From NCBI GenBank assembly GCA_965660625.1, contig CBFIAR010000017.1, forward strand, positions 18,517 to 82,516: DNA of 64,000 bases. The letters run 5' to 3'. The stretch is from Glaciecola sp965660625 (GTDB taxonomy: Bacteria; Pseudomonadota; Gammaproteobacteria; Enterobacterales; Alteromonadaceae). Of the stretch, positions 37,469-47,077 are shown piece by piece. Every line of letters starts with the position of its first letter. The first letter of the stretch is position 1. The notes below the pieces were generated by a model. That model did no database searches. It saw nothing but the letters and a program-made list of their open reading frames with translations, and was not told where the DNA came from. The translations under genes and the position numbers were made by a program.

Positions 37469-38104
37469 ATGACAAATACTGACAAAGCGCAGCTATCAGC
37501 CAGTGCGCAAACTGCATCTAGCTCACTAATCCAAAGTACAAAAAAGAGTAATCAGCAGCCAAAAAATAGCGCTAAGAGTAGCCAAAAGAGCAACCAAAAA
37601 AGTGCTGTTACAGTGCGCGATTGGTTCGACGATGGCAGCAATGAAGTCGATGCGTCATACATGCGTCAAGCTATGTTGTTAGCGCAGAAAGCACAGGCTT
37701 TAGGAGAAGTGCCAGTCGGTGCTATTGTGGTTATAGATTCGCTTATCATTGGGCAAGGGTATAACCAATCAATTACGACCCACGACCCATCAGCTCATGC
37801 CGAAATGCTCGCTATGAAAGAAGCCGCCAAAAACCTACAAAACTATAGACTCGTCGATGCTACACTCTATGTAACGCTAGAGCCTTGCCCTATGTGTGCA
37901 GGCCTTTTAGTTCACGGGCGAGTGAAGCGTATTGTATTTGGTGCATACGATAAAAAAACGGGAGCGACAGGCACGGTAATGAACCTTGTTCAACACAAGT
38001 CATTGAATCACAATATAGAGGTTACTGGAGGTTGTTTGCAGCAGGAATGCAGTGCGCAAATTTCAGATTTTTTCAAACAGAGAAGAGGGCAGAAAAGGCG
38101 CTAA
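37469..38104 (+). CDS. tadA: tRNA-specific adenosine deaminase, with long N-terminal extension
   Basis: 211 residues against about 167 in E. coli. The zinc deaminase core spans residues 63-205: HAEM with catalytic Glu near 110, and EPCPMCAGLLVHGR with the two Cys ligands near 140. It converts A34 to inosine in tRNA-Arg. The first 48 residues are rich in Ser, Gln, Lys and Asn and have no counterpart that I know. No ribosome binding site marks the ATG at 37469; a GTG opening VRDWFDDG would give a normal-length protein. Neighbours mltF and purL match the E. coli tadA-mltF-purL neighbourhood. Confidence 0.92.
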   Translation: MTNTDKAQLSASAQTASSSLIQSTKKSNQQPKNSAKSSQKSNQKSAVTVRDWFDDGSNEVDASYMRQAMLLAQKAQALGEVPVGAIVVIDSLIIGQGYNQSITTHDPSAHAEMLAMKEAAKNLQNYRLVDATLYVTLEPCPMCAGLLVHGRVKRIVFGAYDKKTGATGTVMNLVQHKSLNHNIEVTGGCLQQECSAQISDFFKQRRGQKRR

Positions 38105-38105
38105 G

Positions 38106-38258
38106 TTAACTTGCTTGACTCCACTCTTCTTTAAGTTCTGTCAGGGCAAATTGCTTACGACGCGCCATTACTTTTTGATGCATTCTTTTTAGCATCGTTC
38201 TGCGTTGGTTATTGGCTCTCAGTCGACGAGATGCGGTAAAACTTTTATTTCTTTTCAT
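38106..38258 (-). CDS. Small basic protein of unknown function (50 aa)
   Basis: From ATG 38258: MKRNKSFTASRRLRANNQRR through KEEWSQAS, 50 residues with about 15 Arg or Lys, no membrane segment. GAGAG lies 3 nt before the ATG, a weak site; the frame continues upstream to 38333 with an unlike N-terminus. It sits tail to tail with tadA, 1 bp apart. It could bind nucleic acid by charge, but I do not recognise a family. It may also not be a gene. Confidence 0.45.
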   Translation of the reverse strand: MKRNKSFTASRRLRANNQRRTMLKRMHQKVMARRKQFALTELKEEWSQAS

Positions 38259-38622
38259 ATCTCTCTCATAGTTGTGATTAATAGTAATTATCAGTAACAA
38301 TTGGCTTAGCAGCGACAGGCGAGCATATGTCATGTGTTCAACCGCTTATTGACGCCGCGCTGTTGATTTCTCATCGCTTTATTTGTGCTTCAACCTTTGT
38401 ATTTTTAAGTGAAGAACATCTCCAAACAAAAATAAGATAACAATTATTAACTAAAGTTCAAACTAACGGCGATAACTAAAGCACCTTTTACAGTAAAGCT
38501 ATTCACAGTACGGCAATTTACAGTACAGCAATTGACAGCATAGCAAGTTACAGCAATTATTAGACCAATTTGATGACATTTAAATGACGGATCGGTGACA
38601 GGGACGTTAATCTTTGTTTTCT
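38259..38622. other. 364-bp gap between small basic ORF and mltF
   Basis: Contains a 15-nt tandem repeat array (38487-38561) and otherwise AT-rich sequence with no gene. If the small ORF is real its promoter lies here. Confidence 0.6.
38487..38561. repeat. Five 15-nt tandem repeats
   Basis: Units at 38487, 38502, 38517, 38532 and 38547, consensus TTTACAGTACAGCAA; units 2 and 3 are closest, the fifth is decayed. They lie downstream of mltF. Confidence 0.8.
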
Positions 38623-40170
38623 TCAGCTTTCTTCAGGTATTTTTTCTAAGGCAATATCAGCAGTTGTACGCTGGCTATTTTCAAGCTCGGCCTCATCTAA
38701 TCGGTCCTCTGGATCGATAGGTAAATCCTCGACAGTAGGTAGCTCAGTTTGATCCTCTAGCCAAATCAAGGTGTCATAATAACGGCGAATGTTGTCTACG
38801 TAATTAACCGCTTCGTCTCCGCGCGCATAGCCATACCTTGTGGATTTATAAAACTTCTTTTGCCTAAGTAATGGTAAATGTTTTTTTACGTCTACCCATA
38901 AGTCGGGGTTATAACCTTGGCCTTCGGTTATTTTCCGAGCATCTTCTAAGTGCCCTAAACCTACGTTGTATGCGGCCAATGCCATCCATGTTCTATCCGG
39001 ATACTGAATGCGTGCCGGTATTCTGCGCAACAAACTACTGAAGTACCTTGAACCGCCGCTGATACTTTGTTCAGCATCAATGCGTGAGGTTACGTTCATG
39101 TCCTTTGCGGTACCTAACGTCAACATCATCATGCCACGGACACCTGTTGGTGACTTTGCTCTTGGTTTCCAATGACTTTCTTGGTAGCTCATAGCCGCAA
39201 GCAAGCGCCAGTCATTTTCACCGGCGTAAGCGTCAAATAACTCTCGGTATGTTGGTAACGTTCGGTCGACAGCCCTCATAAATGCGCGCGTATCAACATA
39301 ATCGAAGGTTTGAATGTGACCAAAGTATTTATCTTCAAGGGCACTCAAGAAACCACTCTTTTGAATACTGCCAAAGTATTCAATTAATGCTGCCCGCAAT
39401 GAATCGTCGGTATCTTTATTCAGTAGCCATCCAATTTGCAAGGTATCTGTAACGGAAAACCCTATACCAAGATTGGGGTATCGTCTGCGCACAACAGCTA
39501 AGATATTGGAGTCAGAAATGGTGTAGTCTAATTCGTCTTTTGAGACCATTTCTAACAATTCTTCAATGTCTTTTTCATCCGTTTCATGCCAAAAAATCGC
39601 ATCACCTTCGTCAATTAAAGAAACCAAAGGTTCACGATAAAGTTCATTGGCTACAATCGTGAGGTCGCCCTCTAGCTGCCGTATGTCTCGCGGGCGATCT
39701 TCGCCTTTTTTATATACCAACTCAAAATTAACCGATTGGTAAGCAGGGCCAAAACGATATTTTACTTTGCGTTGTTCTGTCAGCGTAACATTAGCAGCAA
39801 TTAGGTCAACCTGGTGATTGTCTAACTGTGGAAGTAACTCGCGGTAAGAATAATACGGATAAACTTCTAATCTTACCCCCATGAAGTCAGCAAAACCTTG
39901 GGCTAATTCAAATTCGAATCCTTCGGGCGAGTTGGAACCGTTATAATAGGTTGTTCTCCCGTAAACTGAGCCTACTTTCAATACACCCGACTCTAGAATG
40001 GCGCTTAATGATGAAGATGGTTTCGGCTGAGAACAGCTACTTAGGGCTAAAAATGCGAAAGCACAAAATAAAAAAGCAACTATCCTTCTGAATTGCTTGG
40101 TTATTTTGTGTTTAGATAACGGCGAACCGATAGTGCTCATTAGCGATAATATCTGCGTTTTTGATTTCAT
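38623..40170 (-). CDS. mltF: Membrane-bound lytic murein transglycosylase F
   Basis: From ATG 40170 the protein is 515 residues (E. coli MltF 518). AATAGGATTT precedes this ATG, which supports it over an in-frame start at 40203. After the N-terminal hydrophobic segment FLFCAFAFLALSSC comes a substrate-binding-protein-like domain (about 60-290), then a lytic transglycosylase domain with catalytic Glu in MSYQESHWKPRAKSPTGVRG and MALAAYNVGLGHLEDA. It cleaves peptidoglycan at the outer membrane. It is divergent from purL as in E. coli. Confidence 0.94.
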   Translation of the reverse strand: MKSKTQILSLMSTIGSPLSKHKITKQFRRIVAFLFCAFAFLALSSCSQPKPSSSLSAILESGVLKVGSVYGRTTYYNGSNSPEGFEFELAQGFADFMGVRLEVYPYYSYRELLPQLDNHQVDLIAANVTLTEQRKVKYRFGPAYQSVNFELVYKKGEDRPRDIRQLEGDLTIVANELYREPLVSLIDEGDAIFWHETDEKDIEELLEMVSKDELDYTISDSNILAVVRRRYPNLGIGFSVTDTLQIGWLLNKDTDDSLRAALIEYFGSIQKSGFLSALEDKYFGHIQTFDYVDTRAFMRAVDRTLPTYRELFDAYAGENDWRLLAAMSYQESHWKPRAKSPTGVRGMMMLTLGTAKDMNVTSRIDAEQSISGGSRYFSSLLRRIPARIQYPDRTWMALAAYNVGLGHLEDARKITEGQGYNPDLWVDVKKHLPLLRQKKFYKSTRYGYARGDEAVNYVDNIRRYYDTLIWLEDQTELPTVEDLPIDPEDRLDEAELENSQRTTADIALEKIPEES

Positions 40171-40350
40171 AAATCCTATTGTGACGAAATTTACGCAAAG
40201 CATCCAGTAAGTTATTGCAAAAAAAATAAAATTCTACCAACATCATCACTTATCAACCGCCTGCTTTTGCTCTATAATCTGCCGCCAATTGCTGACCTTA
40301 GTCTTTGCTCGCAACAATCCACATTGCGGCCTCAAATTGGTACCCTAATT

Positions 40351-43300
40351 ATGTTAATGCTTCGCGGCTCATCTGCTCTCTCTTCATTTAAACAAGACAA
40401 ACTATTAGCGCAATTTGCTGCACAAGGTATCGGTGTATCGAGTGTACATGCTCAGTACGTGCATTTCGTTGATACCCAAAGCGAGTTAAACCAAGCAGAA
40501 ACGGCAGTACTCACGCAACTTTTGACGTATGGACCGAGTAGCGAGAAGATTGATACTTCAGGATATTTAGTCCTAGTAACGCCTCGTCCCGGTACTATTT
40601 CTCCGTGGGCATCAAAGGCGACAGATATTGCTAAAAACTCAGGTTTAGTAAAAATACACAGAATAGAACGCGGTATTGCGTATTACATTGATTTAACCGA
40701 TACCCATGCTGAATTCCCAGCCCTTGCTGCTCCCCTTCACGATCGTATGACTCAAGCGGTGTTTGCTGAGCTTGAAAGTGCACAGCAGTTGTTTATACAA
40801 ACCGACGCAAAGCCTTTTTCTTCAGTGCCTATTATCGAAGAAGGGAAGGCTGCGTTAGAAACTGCAAATAGAAAGCTGGGGCTCGCCTTAGCCGATGATG
40901 AAGTTGACTATTTGTTCGACAGTTTTATAAAGCTAGGCCGCAACCCTAACGACATCGAACTTTACATGTTCGCACAAGCCAATAGTGAACATTGCCGACA
41001 TAAAATATTTAATGCCGACTGGACAATCGATGGCGAAGTGCAGCCCAAATCACTGTTCAAAATGATCAAAAATACGTTTGAAGTATCCAGTGATTTCGTG
41101 CACAGCGCGTATAAGGATAACGCAGCGGTAATGGAAGGCTGGGCAGCGGGGCGTTTTTATCCTGATGCGACAACCCAAGCATATGATTACCATCATCAAG
41201 ATATTGATATTCTGATGAAGGTTGAAACTCATAATCACCCAACTGCTATCTCACCCTTTGCAGGCGCGGCAACCGGTTCTGGTGGTGAAATTCGAGATGA
41301 AGGCGCAACTGGGCGAGGTTCCAAACCCAAAGCAGGTCTTGTTGGCTTCACGGTATCAAATTTAAATATACCAACGTTGCCACAACCTTGGGAAGTGCAT
41401 TACGGTAAGCCAGAGCGCATCGTCACTGCGCTGGATATTATGCTTGAAGGCCCTCTCGGCGGCGCCGCGTTCAACAATGAATTTGGGCGTCCAAATATAT
41501 TGGGTTACTTTAGAACCTTCGAGCAGAAAGTTGATAGCTTCAATGGCGAAGAAGTACGCGGTTACCATAAGCCCATTATGCTGGCAGGGGGCCTCGGAAA
41601 CATTAAAAAAGACCATATTCAAAAAGCAGAGATAACGGTTGGTGCCAAGCTAATCGCACTGGGGGGGCCCGCAATGAATATCGGTCTTGGTGGCGGTGCT
41701 GCTTCATCCGTAGCTTCTGGTGAGAGTAATGCGGATCTTGATTTTGCTTCAGTACAACGTGAAAACCCAGAAATGGAAAGACGTTGTCAGGAGGTGATTG
41801 ATAAGTGCTGGCAACTCGGCGATGACAATCCCATTCAGTTTATTCATGATGTTGGCGCAGGAGGCCTGTCGAACGCTTTCCCTGAGCTCGTGAATGACGC
41901 AGATCGCGGCGGTGTATTTGAACTTCGCAATGTGCCGAATGACGAACCGGGTATGTCTCCGCTGGAGATTTGGTGCAATGAATCCCAAGAACGCTATGTG
42001 ATGTCAGTTGCTCCTGAAAACTTGGCTTTGTTTACCGCAATTTGTCAGCGAGAAAGAGCACCTTTCGCCGTTGTTGGTGAAGCAACTCGCGAGCAGCACT
42101 TAACCTTGAGTGACAAGAAATTCGGCAACAAGCCGATTGATATGCCTTTAGATGTATTGTTGGGTAAACCCCCGAAAATGAGCAAAGACGTTGTCTCTTC
42201 CACCGCAAAAGGGGACGTTTTTGACACCACTACAATTGATATCCAAGATGCGATAACACGCGTTTTGCAGTTGCCCACGGTTGCTGATAAAACATTCTTG
42301 ATTACCATTGGCGATCGTTCTGTTACCGGAATGGTGTCGCGCGATCAAATGGTAGGTCCTTGGCAGGTGCCAGTGTCAGACGTGGCGGTAACGACCTCTG
42401 CGTTTGATACTTATCATGGTGAAGCAATGTCAATTGGTGAACGCACGCCGGTCGCATTATTAAACCATGCGGCGTCTGCAAGGCTAGCTGTAGCGGAATC
42501 GTTGACCAACATTGCGGGCACTAATATTGGTGATATCAAGCGCATCAAGCTGTCTGCAAACTGGATGTCTGCGTCAAATCATCCCGGTGAAGATGCCGGT
42601 TTATATGCCGCAGTCAAAGCCATTGGCGAAGAGTTATGTCCGGCACTTGGCTTAACGATTCCGGTAGGTAAAGATTCAATGTCGATGAAAACGGCATGGC
42701 AAGAAAATGGCGAAGATAAAGCGGTTACCTCGCCACTTTCTCTGGTGATAACCGCGTTTGGCGCTGTCAAAGATGTGCGTAAAACGATTACGCCGCAGCT
42801 GCGTTTACCTTGCGTAACTGAGCGAGCGGCCGAAGCGCCAAATTCAAATAAGCCACAAAAGCGTCAAGCAAATGGCGGCAGTTTGATGCTAATAGATTTA
42901 GGCAATAAGCAAAATCGCATGGGCGGTTCTTGTTTGGCGCAGGTTTATGGGCAATTAGGACAAATGACACCTGACGTTGATTCTCCTGCGCAACTAAAAT
43001 CCTTTTATTTATTAATGCAAGAATTGGTCGAAAAAGAGTTAATTACTGCATACCACGATCGCTCTGACGGTGGCTTGTTTACTACCATCGTTGAAATGGC
43101 GTTTGCTGGTAAAGTTGGTGCTGAAATTGACATTACAGGATTAGGTGACGACGTCGCTTCGATATTATTCAGTGAAGAATTGGGCGCAGTCATTCAAGTG
43201 TCACAAAGCGCTGAAGAGCGTGTTTTGGCACTCGCTAAAAACTATGAATTAAGTGAGCTAATTCACAACATCGGTACCGTGACTGCAGACGATATGATTT

Positions 43301-44292
43301 GCTTCTCAAATGCAGGCAAAGATGTCGTCAAAAATACCCGTACTCACTACCGTACTCTATGGTCAAGCACTACATTTGCAATGCAAACCCTGCGCGATAA
43401 TCCTAGCTGTGCGAAGCAAGAGCATGAGGCCAAACGCGACCCAGAGAATCCAGGCTTACACAGTTTACTGACCTTCGACAGTCATAAAGATATTACGGCA
43501 CCCTTTATTAATACTGGGCGTAAACCAGAGATTGCGATATTACGTGAACAAGGCGTTAACTCGCATGTTGAAATGGCCGCAGCATTCCATCGTGCCGGCT
43601 TTACCCCAATTGATGTGCATATGAGTGACATGTTAGCTGGACGCAGCCTGGATAATTTCGCGGGTTTAGTTGCCTGTGGCGGCTTTAGTTATGGTGACGT
43701 GCTCGGAGCAGGCGAGGGGTGGGCTAAGTCAATTCTATTTAATGAACAGGTAAAAGCCACATTCAAAGCGTTCTTTGAGCGCAACAGCACCTTTTCTTTA
43801 GGCGTCTGCAACGGTTGTCAAATGCTGTCAAATTTGAAGTCTTTGATACCCGGTGCTGAACATTGGCCACATTTTGTAACTAACCAGTCAGAACGTTTTG
43901 AAGCGCGTGTTGCCATGGTTGAAGTTGCTGATTCACCGTCCGTATTTTTAACAGGAATGCAGGGTTCTCGTATGCCAATAGCTGTTTCTCACGGTGAAGG
44001 TCGCGCAGAATTCAAACTCGATAATCAGATATCAATGTTGAAGAATGAAAGCCAGATTGCGCTGCGCTTCGTGGATAACTATGGACGCGTAACAACCGAC
44101 TATCCAGCAAACCCGAATGGTTCAGAACAGGGTATTACAGGATTAACGTCGTTAGATGGCCGCAGTACTATTATGATGCCGCACCCAGAACGGGTGTTCA
44201 GAACCGTTAGTAACTCATGGCGCCCTGACGAGTGGAAAGAGGACGGCCCATGGATGCGCATGTTCAGAAACGCGCGGGTTTTCGTTGGCTAG
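40351..44292 (+). CDS. purL: Phosphoribosylformylglycinamidine synthase
   Basis: From ATG 40351 it is 1313 residues and starts MLMLRGSSALSSFK, which lines up with E. coli MMEILRGSPALSAF; a longer frame to 40267 is unlikely. It converts FGAR to FGAM in purine synthesis using glutamine. The synthetase domains contain EANSEHCRHK-like QANSEHCRHKIF and MKVETHNHPTAISPF. The C-terminal glutaminase has the catalytic Cys in LGVCNGCQML and His in VSHGEGRAEF. It ends at a terminator shared with smrA. Confidence 0.97.
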   Translation: MLMLRGSSALSSFKQDKLLAQFAAQGIGVSSVHAQYVHFVDTQSELNQAETAVLTQLLTYGPSSEKIDTSGYLVLVTPRPGTISPWASKATDIAKNSGLVKIHRIERGIAYYIDLTDTHAEFPALAAPLHDRMTQAVFAELESAQQLFIQTDAKPFSSVPIIEEGKAALETANRKLGLALADDEVDYLFDSFIKLGRNPNDIELYMFAQANSEHCRHKIFNADWTIDGEVQPKSLFKMIKNTFEVSSDFVHSAYKDNAAVMEGWAAGRFYPDATTQAYDYHHQDIDILMKVETHNHPTAISPFAGAATGSGGEIRDEGATGRGSKPKAGLVGFTVSNLNIPTLPQPWEVHYGKPERIVTALDIMLEGPLGGAAFNNEFGRPNILGYFRTFEQKVDSFNGEEVRGYHKPIMLAGGLGNIKKDHIQKAEITVGAKLIALGGPAMNIGLGGGAASSVASGESNADLDFASVQRENPEMERRCQEVIDKCWQLGDDNPIQFIHDVGAGGLSNAFPELVNDADRGGVFELRNVPNDEPGMSPLEIWCNESQERYVMSVAPENLALFTAICQRERAPFAVVGEATREQHLTLSDKKFGNKPIDMPLDVLLGKPPKMSKDVVSSTAKGDVFDTTTIDIQDAITRVLQLPTVADKTFLITIGDRSVTGMVSRDQMVGPWQVPVSDVAVTTSAFDTYHGEAMSIGERTPVALLNHAASARLAVAESLTNIAGTNIGDIKRIKLSANWMSASNHPGEDAGLYAAVKAIGEELCPALGLTIPVGKDSMSMKTAWQENGEDKAVTSPLSLVITAFGAVKDVRKTITPQLRLPCVTERAAEAPNSNKPQKRQANGGSLMLIDLGNKQNRMGGSCLAQVYGQLGQMTPDVDSPAQLKSFYLLMQELVEKELITAYHDRSDGGLFTTIVEMAFAGKVGAEIDITGLGDDVASILFSEELGAVIQVSQSAEERVLALAKNYELSELIHNIGTVTADDMICFSNAGKDVVKNTRTHYRTLWSSTTFAMQTLRDNPSCAKQEHEAKRDPENPGLHSLLTFDSHKDITAPFINTGRKPEIAILREQGVNSHVEMAAAFHRAGFTPIDVHMSDMLAGRSLDNFAGLVACGGFSYGDVLGAGEGWAKSILFNEQVKATFKAFFERNSTFSLGVCNGCQMLSNLKSLIPGAEHWPHFVTNQSERFEARVAMVEVADSPSVFLTGMQGSRMPIAVSHGEGRAEFKLDNQISMLKNESQIALRFVDNYGRVTTDYPANPNGSEQGITGLTSLDGRSTIMMPHPERVFRTVSNSWRPDEWKEDGPWMRMFRNARVFVG

Positions 44293-44319
44293 TGTGTATT
44301 TGAAAATCTGACCGTTGAA

Positions 44320-44364
44320 CGATCGGTTAGCGGAAGAGCTGCTAACCGAATCGTCGATTTTTTT
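44320..44364. terminator. Bidirectional purL/smrA terminator region
   Basis: CGATCGGTTAGC (44320-44331) pairs with GCTAACCGAATCG (44341-44353, one bulged A), followed on plus by a T run. The hairpin includes the smrA stop codon; the minus side lacks a good T run. Confidence 0.65.
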
Positions 44365-44929
44365 CGCGGTTTATCAGTTTTTGGTTAGGATGTTTTTTTA
44401 ATAATACATACACAGCAGCCAAGCCACCATGCTGTTTTTGTGCCGTGTGGAAGGCGATGACCATATCAATCTGGCGTAGCCATTGATTCACATAACTTTT
44501 TAAAAAAGCAGGGAAGGGTTTACTGTGAAGACCCATTCCGTGTTGAACCAGCAAGGTTCTAATCCCTCTTTCATGACAGTCTTTAATGGTGTTGTACAAG
44601 GTCACTCGCGCGTCGTCAAATTTCATGTGAGTGATATTTAAGGTGACATCTATTTGATACTTAGCCAGTCTTAGATTCTTATAAACCCCTTGCTGCACAC
44701 CGTCTTGTTTGTATTCGAGAAAGTCGTGTGGGTCAATAGGTTCGATTTTTTCAACCGTCAGTCCATTATCATCTCGTTCAACCTCAGCGATAAGGGCTTC
44801 TCGCTTTAGCCTTTGCGCTAGTGTGTCTATATGCTTGTTGCTTAAAACAACTTTATCAGTGTGAGATAAAGGTTTAACGTCACTCATTTCTTCATAAAAC
44901 GACGAGTGGTCGGGAAGTGAATTCGACAT
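44342..44929 (-). CDS. smrA: Smr-domain nuclease, SmrA (YdaL) type
   Basis: 195 residues. Residues 1-90 match the SmrA N-terminal layout (EEMSDVKPL, later DFLEYKQDGVQQGVYKNLRLAKYQID). The Smr domain (about 90-180) has LLVQHGMGLHSKP and AFHTAQKQHGGLAAVYVLLKK, as in E. coli SmrA. It lacks the DLHG motif of other Smr proteins, which is normal for SmrA. The biological target is not well defined. It is downstream of flgT on the same strand with a 137-bp gap. Confidence 0.85.
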   Translation of the reverse strand: MSNSLPDHSSFYEEMSDVKPLSHTDKVVLSNKHIDTLAQRLKREALIAEVERDDNGLTVEKIEPIDPHDFLEYKQDGVQQGVYKNLRLAKYQIDVTLNITHMKFDDARVTLYNTIKDCHERGIRTLLVQHGMGLHSKPFPAFLKSYVNQWLRQIDMVIAFHTAQKQHGGLAAVYVLLKKHPNQKLINREKNRRFG

Positions 44930-45066
44930 AAAATGGCCTCGTTGTATGCTTCTGTTAATTTACAGGGTATACGTCAATTTGAGGAACTTAGTCCAGTTGG
45001 GTATTGATTTATTTGCACTACGCTAACGTGCCCATATTATTCAACAACGAAAGCCATAAAAAAGTC

Positions 45067-46314
45067 TTATTGTCTAGCAACGTAGTCGTTTGGCTGAATA
45101 TTCGCCAATAAACTACGATCACGACTTGTAACGGTTGCCGTTTCAGCAAACACTTGAGTAACCACGAGGGACGTTGGATGCAGCACAAACTGTTTATACT
45201 CTTGACCAAAAGTATCTCTAATTTGTGTGACATTAAATAGGGTAAGGTTGTCGCCTGCTTTTACTTTTTGATTTCTGCCTAGATTTATTTGCAGTTGATT
45301 GTTGCTGACCGCCAAAATTCTGCCCATCGTCGGTTCGCAAATAGTAAACTCTTCCAAGTCCATCGCAGACTTTTGCATGCTTTCTAGTACCGCTCTGCCA
45401 TAGCGACTTCGCCAAAATTCGTCTGAATTGACGTCGATTTTGCGGGTCATTGCAAACTCCCACGCTTCTGAGATGTGGTATTGTTTGCTGAATAACGCCT
45501 CACCCGATGCCCCATTTAATAGGGTTAAGGTGTATGCGAAGTTACGTACAGCCTGCTCACCCTTCCAAAACGCAAACGGGCTAGTCTGATCTCGCTCAAC
45601 GCTAATGTCATCAATGGTGATGGCAAGTACATATTGTACATCCGTTTTCTGCGCTAACCTTATAGCTTGTATTTGCTGGTTGGTGTTATGCCAATTCAGT
45701 GTATAAGGCTCAACGTCACTGAGCGTTAACTCTGTGCTTATTTGTGACAATGTCTCTTGCAGTTTTGAAGCGGCGGCAACACCTAAATTGTGTACTTGGC
45801 CATCCGCCGCTTGTGCTCCGTAACGAATAGGAAAGTAAGTTGTTGCCATTCTTTTTGTATAGTCGGCGGCTGAGCATTGAGATTTTTGTGAAAAGATATC
45901 TGCTCTAATTGACACTGTTACATAGCCATCTGAATAAACCTCATCTATTAGCTCTAGTGCGCTGACTTCCCCGCTAGAACGGATCTCTACGTGATCGTTC
46001 ATTAATAAACCGTTGGTCATTTGCTGCACACTTCTGACAGAGGCACCTGCAAATAACAGTGCTTGCTTAATGGCTTCTTCAGTCGCTTGATGTTTTGCTG
46101 CCATTCTATCGCCATTTAAAATAGCGGCATGACCGGTTGCTGAAAACCACGCTGCGCTTGCTGTTTGACTCAGTGTGAGAAGTAGTAAGAACAAAGCGTT
46201 TCGCCATGTTGGTTTATTACCTGTGACGTTATGTATCGAGCCTTTATGCAGTGAGTCGCTATGTATCATAGTGTTTCTCAGTCTTGAGTAGTTGATATAA
46301 AACATAAATTTCAT
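45067..46314 (-). CDS. flgT: Flagellar H-ring protein FlgT
   Basis: 415 residues from the longest start. A signal peptide ends SQTASA before AWFSATGHAAILNGDR, the conserved mature N-terminus. Residues 40-150 form the FlgT N-terminal domain, and the C-terminal part (about 320-410) is an SH3-like domain with DNLTLFNVTQIRDTFGQEYK. FlgT builds the H ring around the basal body of sodium-driven polar flagella and recruits MotX/Y. The first Met choices at 46314, 46305 and 46269 are unresolved; 46269 gives a more normal signal peptide length. Confidence 0.88.
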   Translation of the reverse strand: MKFMFYINYSRLRNTMIHSDSLHKGSIHNVTGNKPTWRNALFLLLLTLSQTASAAWFSATGHAAILNGDRMAAKHQATEEAIKQALLFAGASVRSVQQMTNGLLMNDHVEIRSSGEVSALELIDEVYSDGYVTVSIRADIFSQKSQCSAADYTKRMATTYFPIRYGAQAADGQVHNLGVAAASKLQETLSQISTELTLSDVEPYTLNWHNTNQQIQAIRLAQKTDVQYVLAITIDDISVERDQTSPFAFWKGEQAVRNFAYTLTLLNGASGEALFSKQYHISEAWEFAMTRKIDVNSDEFWRSRYGRAVLESMQKSAMDLEEFTICEPTMGRILAVSNNQLQINLGRNQKVKAGDNLTLFNVTQIRDTFGQEYKQFVLHPTSLVVTQVFAETATVTSRDRSLLANIQPNDYVARQ

Positions 46315-46406
46315 TGCTTACTTCACTTTTTGGTCTTGTGCTATGCCACTGGCGGAATATTTACGCAGCAGTGATTTGCACTTAGGTGCTTTTATGGATA
46401 AAGCTA

Positions 46407-46423
46407 TACAAGTTATGTGCCAT
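46407..46423 (-). promoter_or_regulatory. Sigma-54-like promoter of flgT
   Basis: On minus it reads ATGGCACATAACTTGTA: -24 GG and a -12 element GT in place of GC at the right spacing. Confidence 0.4.
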
Positions 46424-46485
46424 ACCTTTCACACTCAACTCGACGGTTTCTGCACTTTTCAATGCGCTTGAGAGTTTTTATAAAT

Positions 46486-46502
46486 TTGGTTCATATTTTG
46501 CA
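46486..46502 (+). promoter_or_regulatory. Sigma-54-like promoter of flgP
   Basis: TTGGTTCATATTTTGCA: GG and GC separated by exactly 10 nt, as sigma-54 requires; the middle of the -24 box is weak. Confidence 0.45.
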
Positions 46503-46594
46503 TTAATACTAGTATCAAAAATCAGTTAATACATCCACAGAGATATGGGGCCGCGAGAGCGTCGCATAATCGATTAAATACAAATAGGTTGACC

Positions 46595-47077
46595 ATGCCA
46601 AAGATGAAAAAAGTACGCGTCATTATAGCTTCTGTCGGAGTGTTCACTTGCTTGAGTCTGTCAGGCTGTGGCTCTTTATTTACAAAGCATGTAGAGTGGG
46701 AAACCATTGAGCCTGAACAATATCCAGTGATTAATGCGGTCGGCTATGCTCCCATTGCAGCGCAATTAGGTGGTGACGAATCCACAAAAACATTGATGGC
46801 AATTAAAGCTTCTAAACTGGACGCATATCGCGAGCTTGCAGAGCAAGTTTACGGCCAGAAAGTTGACGGTGAGCAGGAATTGGCAAATATGGTCTTAACT
46901 AATAACCAGTTAAAGAGTTCGGTAGAAGGAGTGATACGTGGTGCGAGAGTGGTTAAAACTTATCCGGTCGGCGAGGATACCTATGCAACTGAATTGGAGC
47001 TCGACATGTCTCGTGTTTACGACATTTATTTGTCTACCGCAAAACCTAAGAAAATTAGAAAGGTAAGTTACTATTAG
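46595..47077 (+). CDS. flgP: Flagellar outer membrane lipoprotein FlgP (LPP20-like)
   Basis: From ATG 46595 it is 160 residues. The lipoprotein signal ends LSLSGC near residue 24. The rest is an LPP20-like domain with ALMAIKASKLDAYRELAEQVYG-type repeats (DAYRELAEQVYG visible) and IRGARVVKTYPVGEDTY. In Vibrio FlgP is part of the H ring with FlgT and FlgO. AGG six nt before this ATG supports the start over a TTG at 46589. It is divergent from flgT and converges on flgN. flgO, normally beside flgP, is not here. Confidence 0.88.
   Translation: MPKMKKVRVIIASVGVFTCLSLSGCGSLFTKHVEWETIEPEQYPVINAVGYAPIAAQLGGDESTKTLMAIKASKLDAYRELAEQVYGQKVDGEQELANMVLTNNQLKSSVEGVIRGARVVKTYPVGEDTYATELELDMSRVYDIYLSTAKPKKIRKVSYY

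Noticed and set aside
38487..38561. CRISPR array
   Set aside because: 15-nt direct tandem units without spacers; no cas genes.
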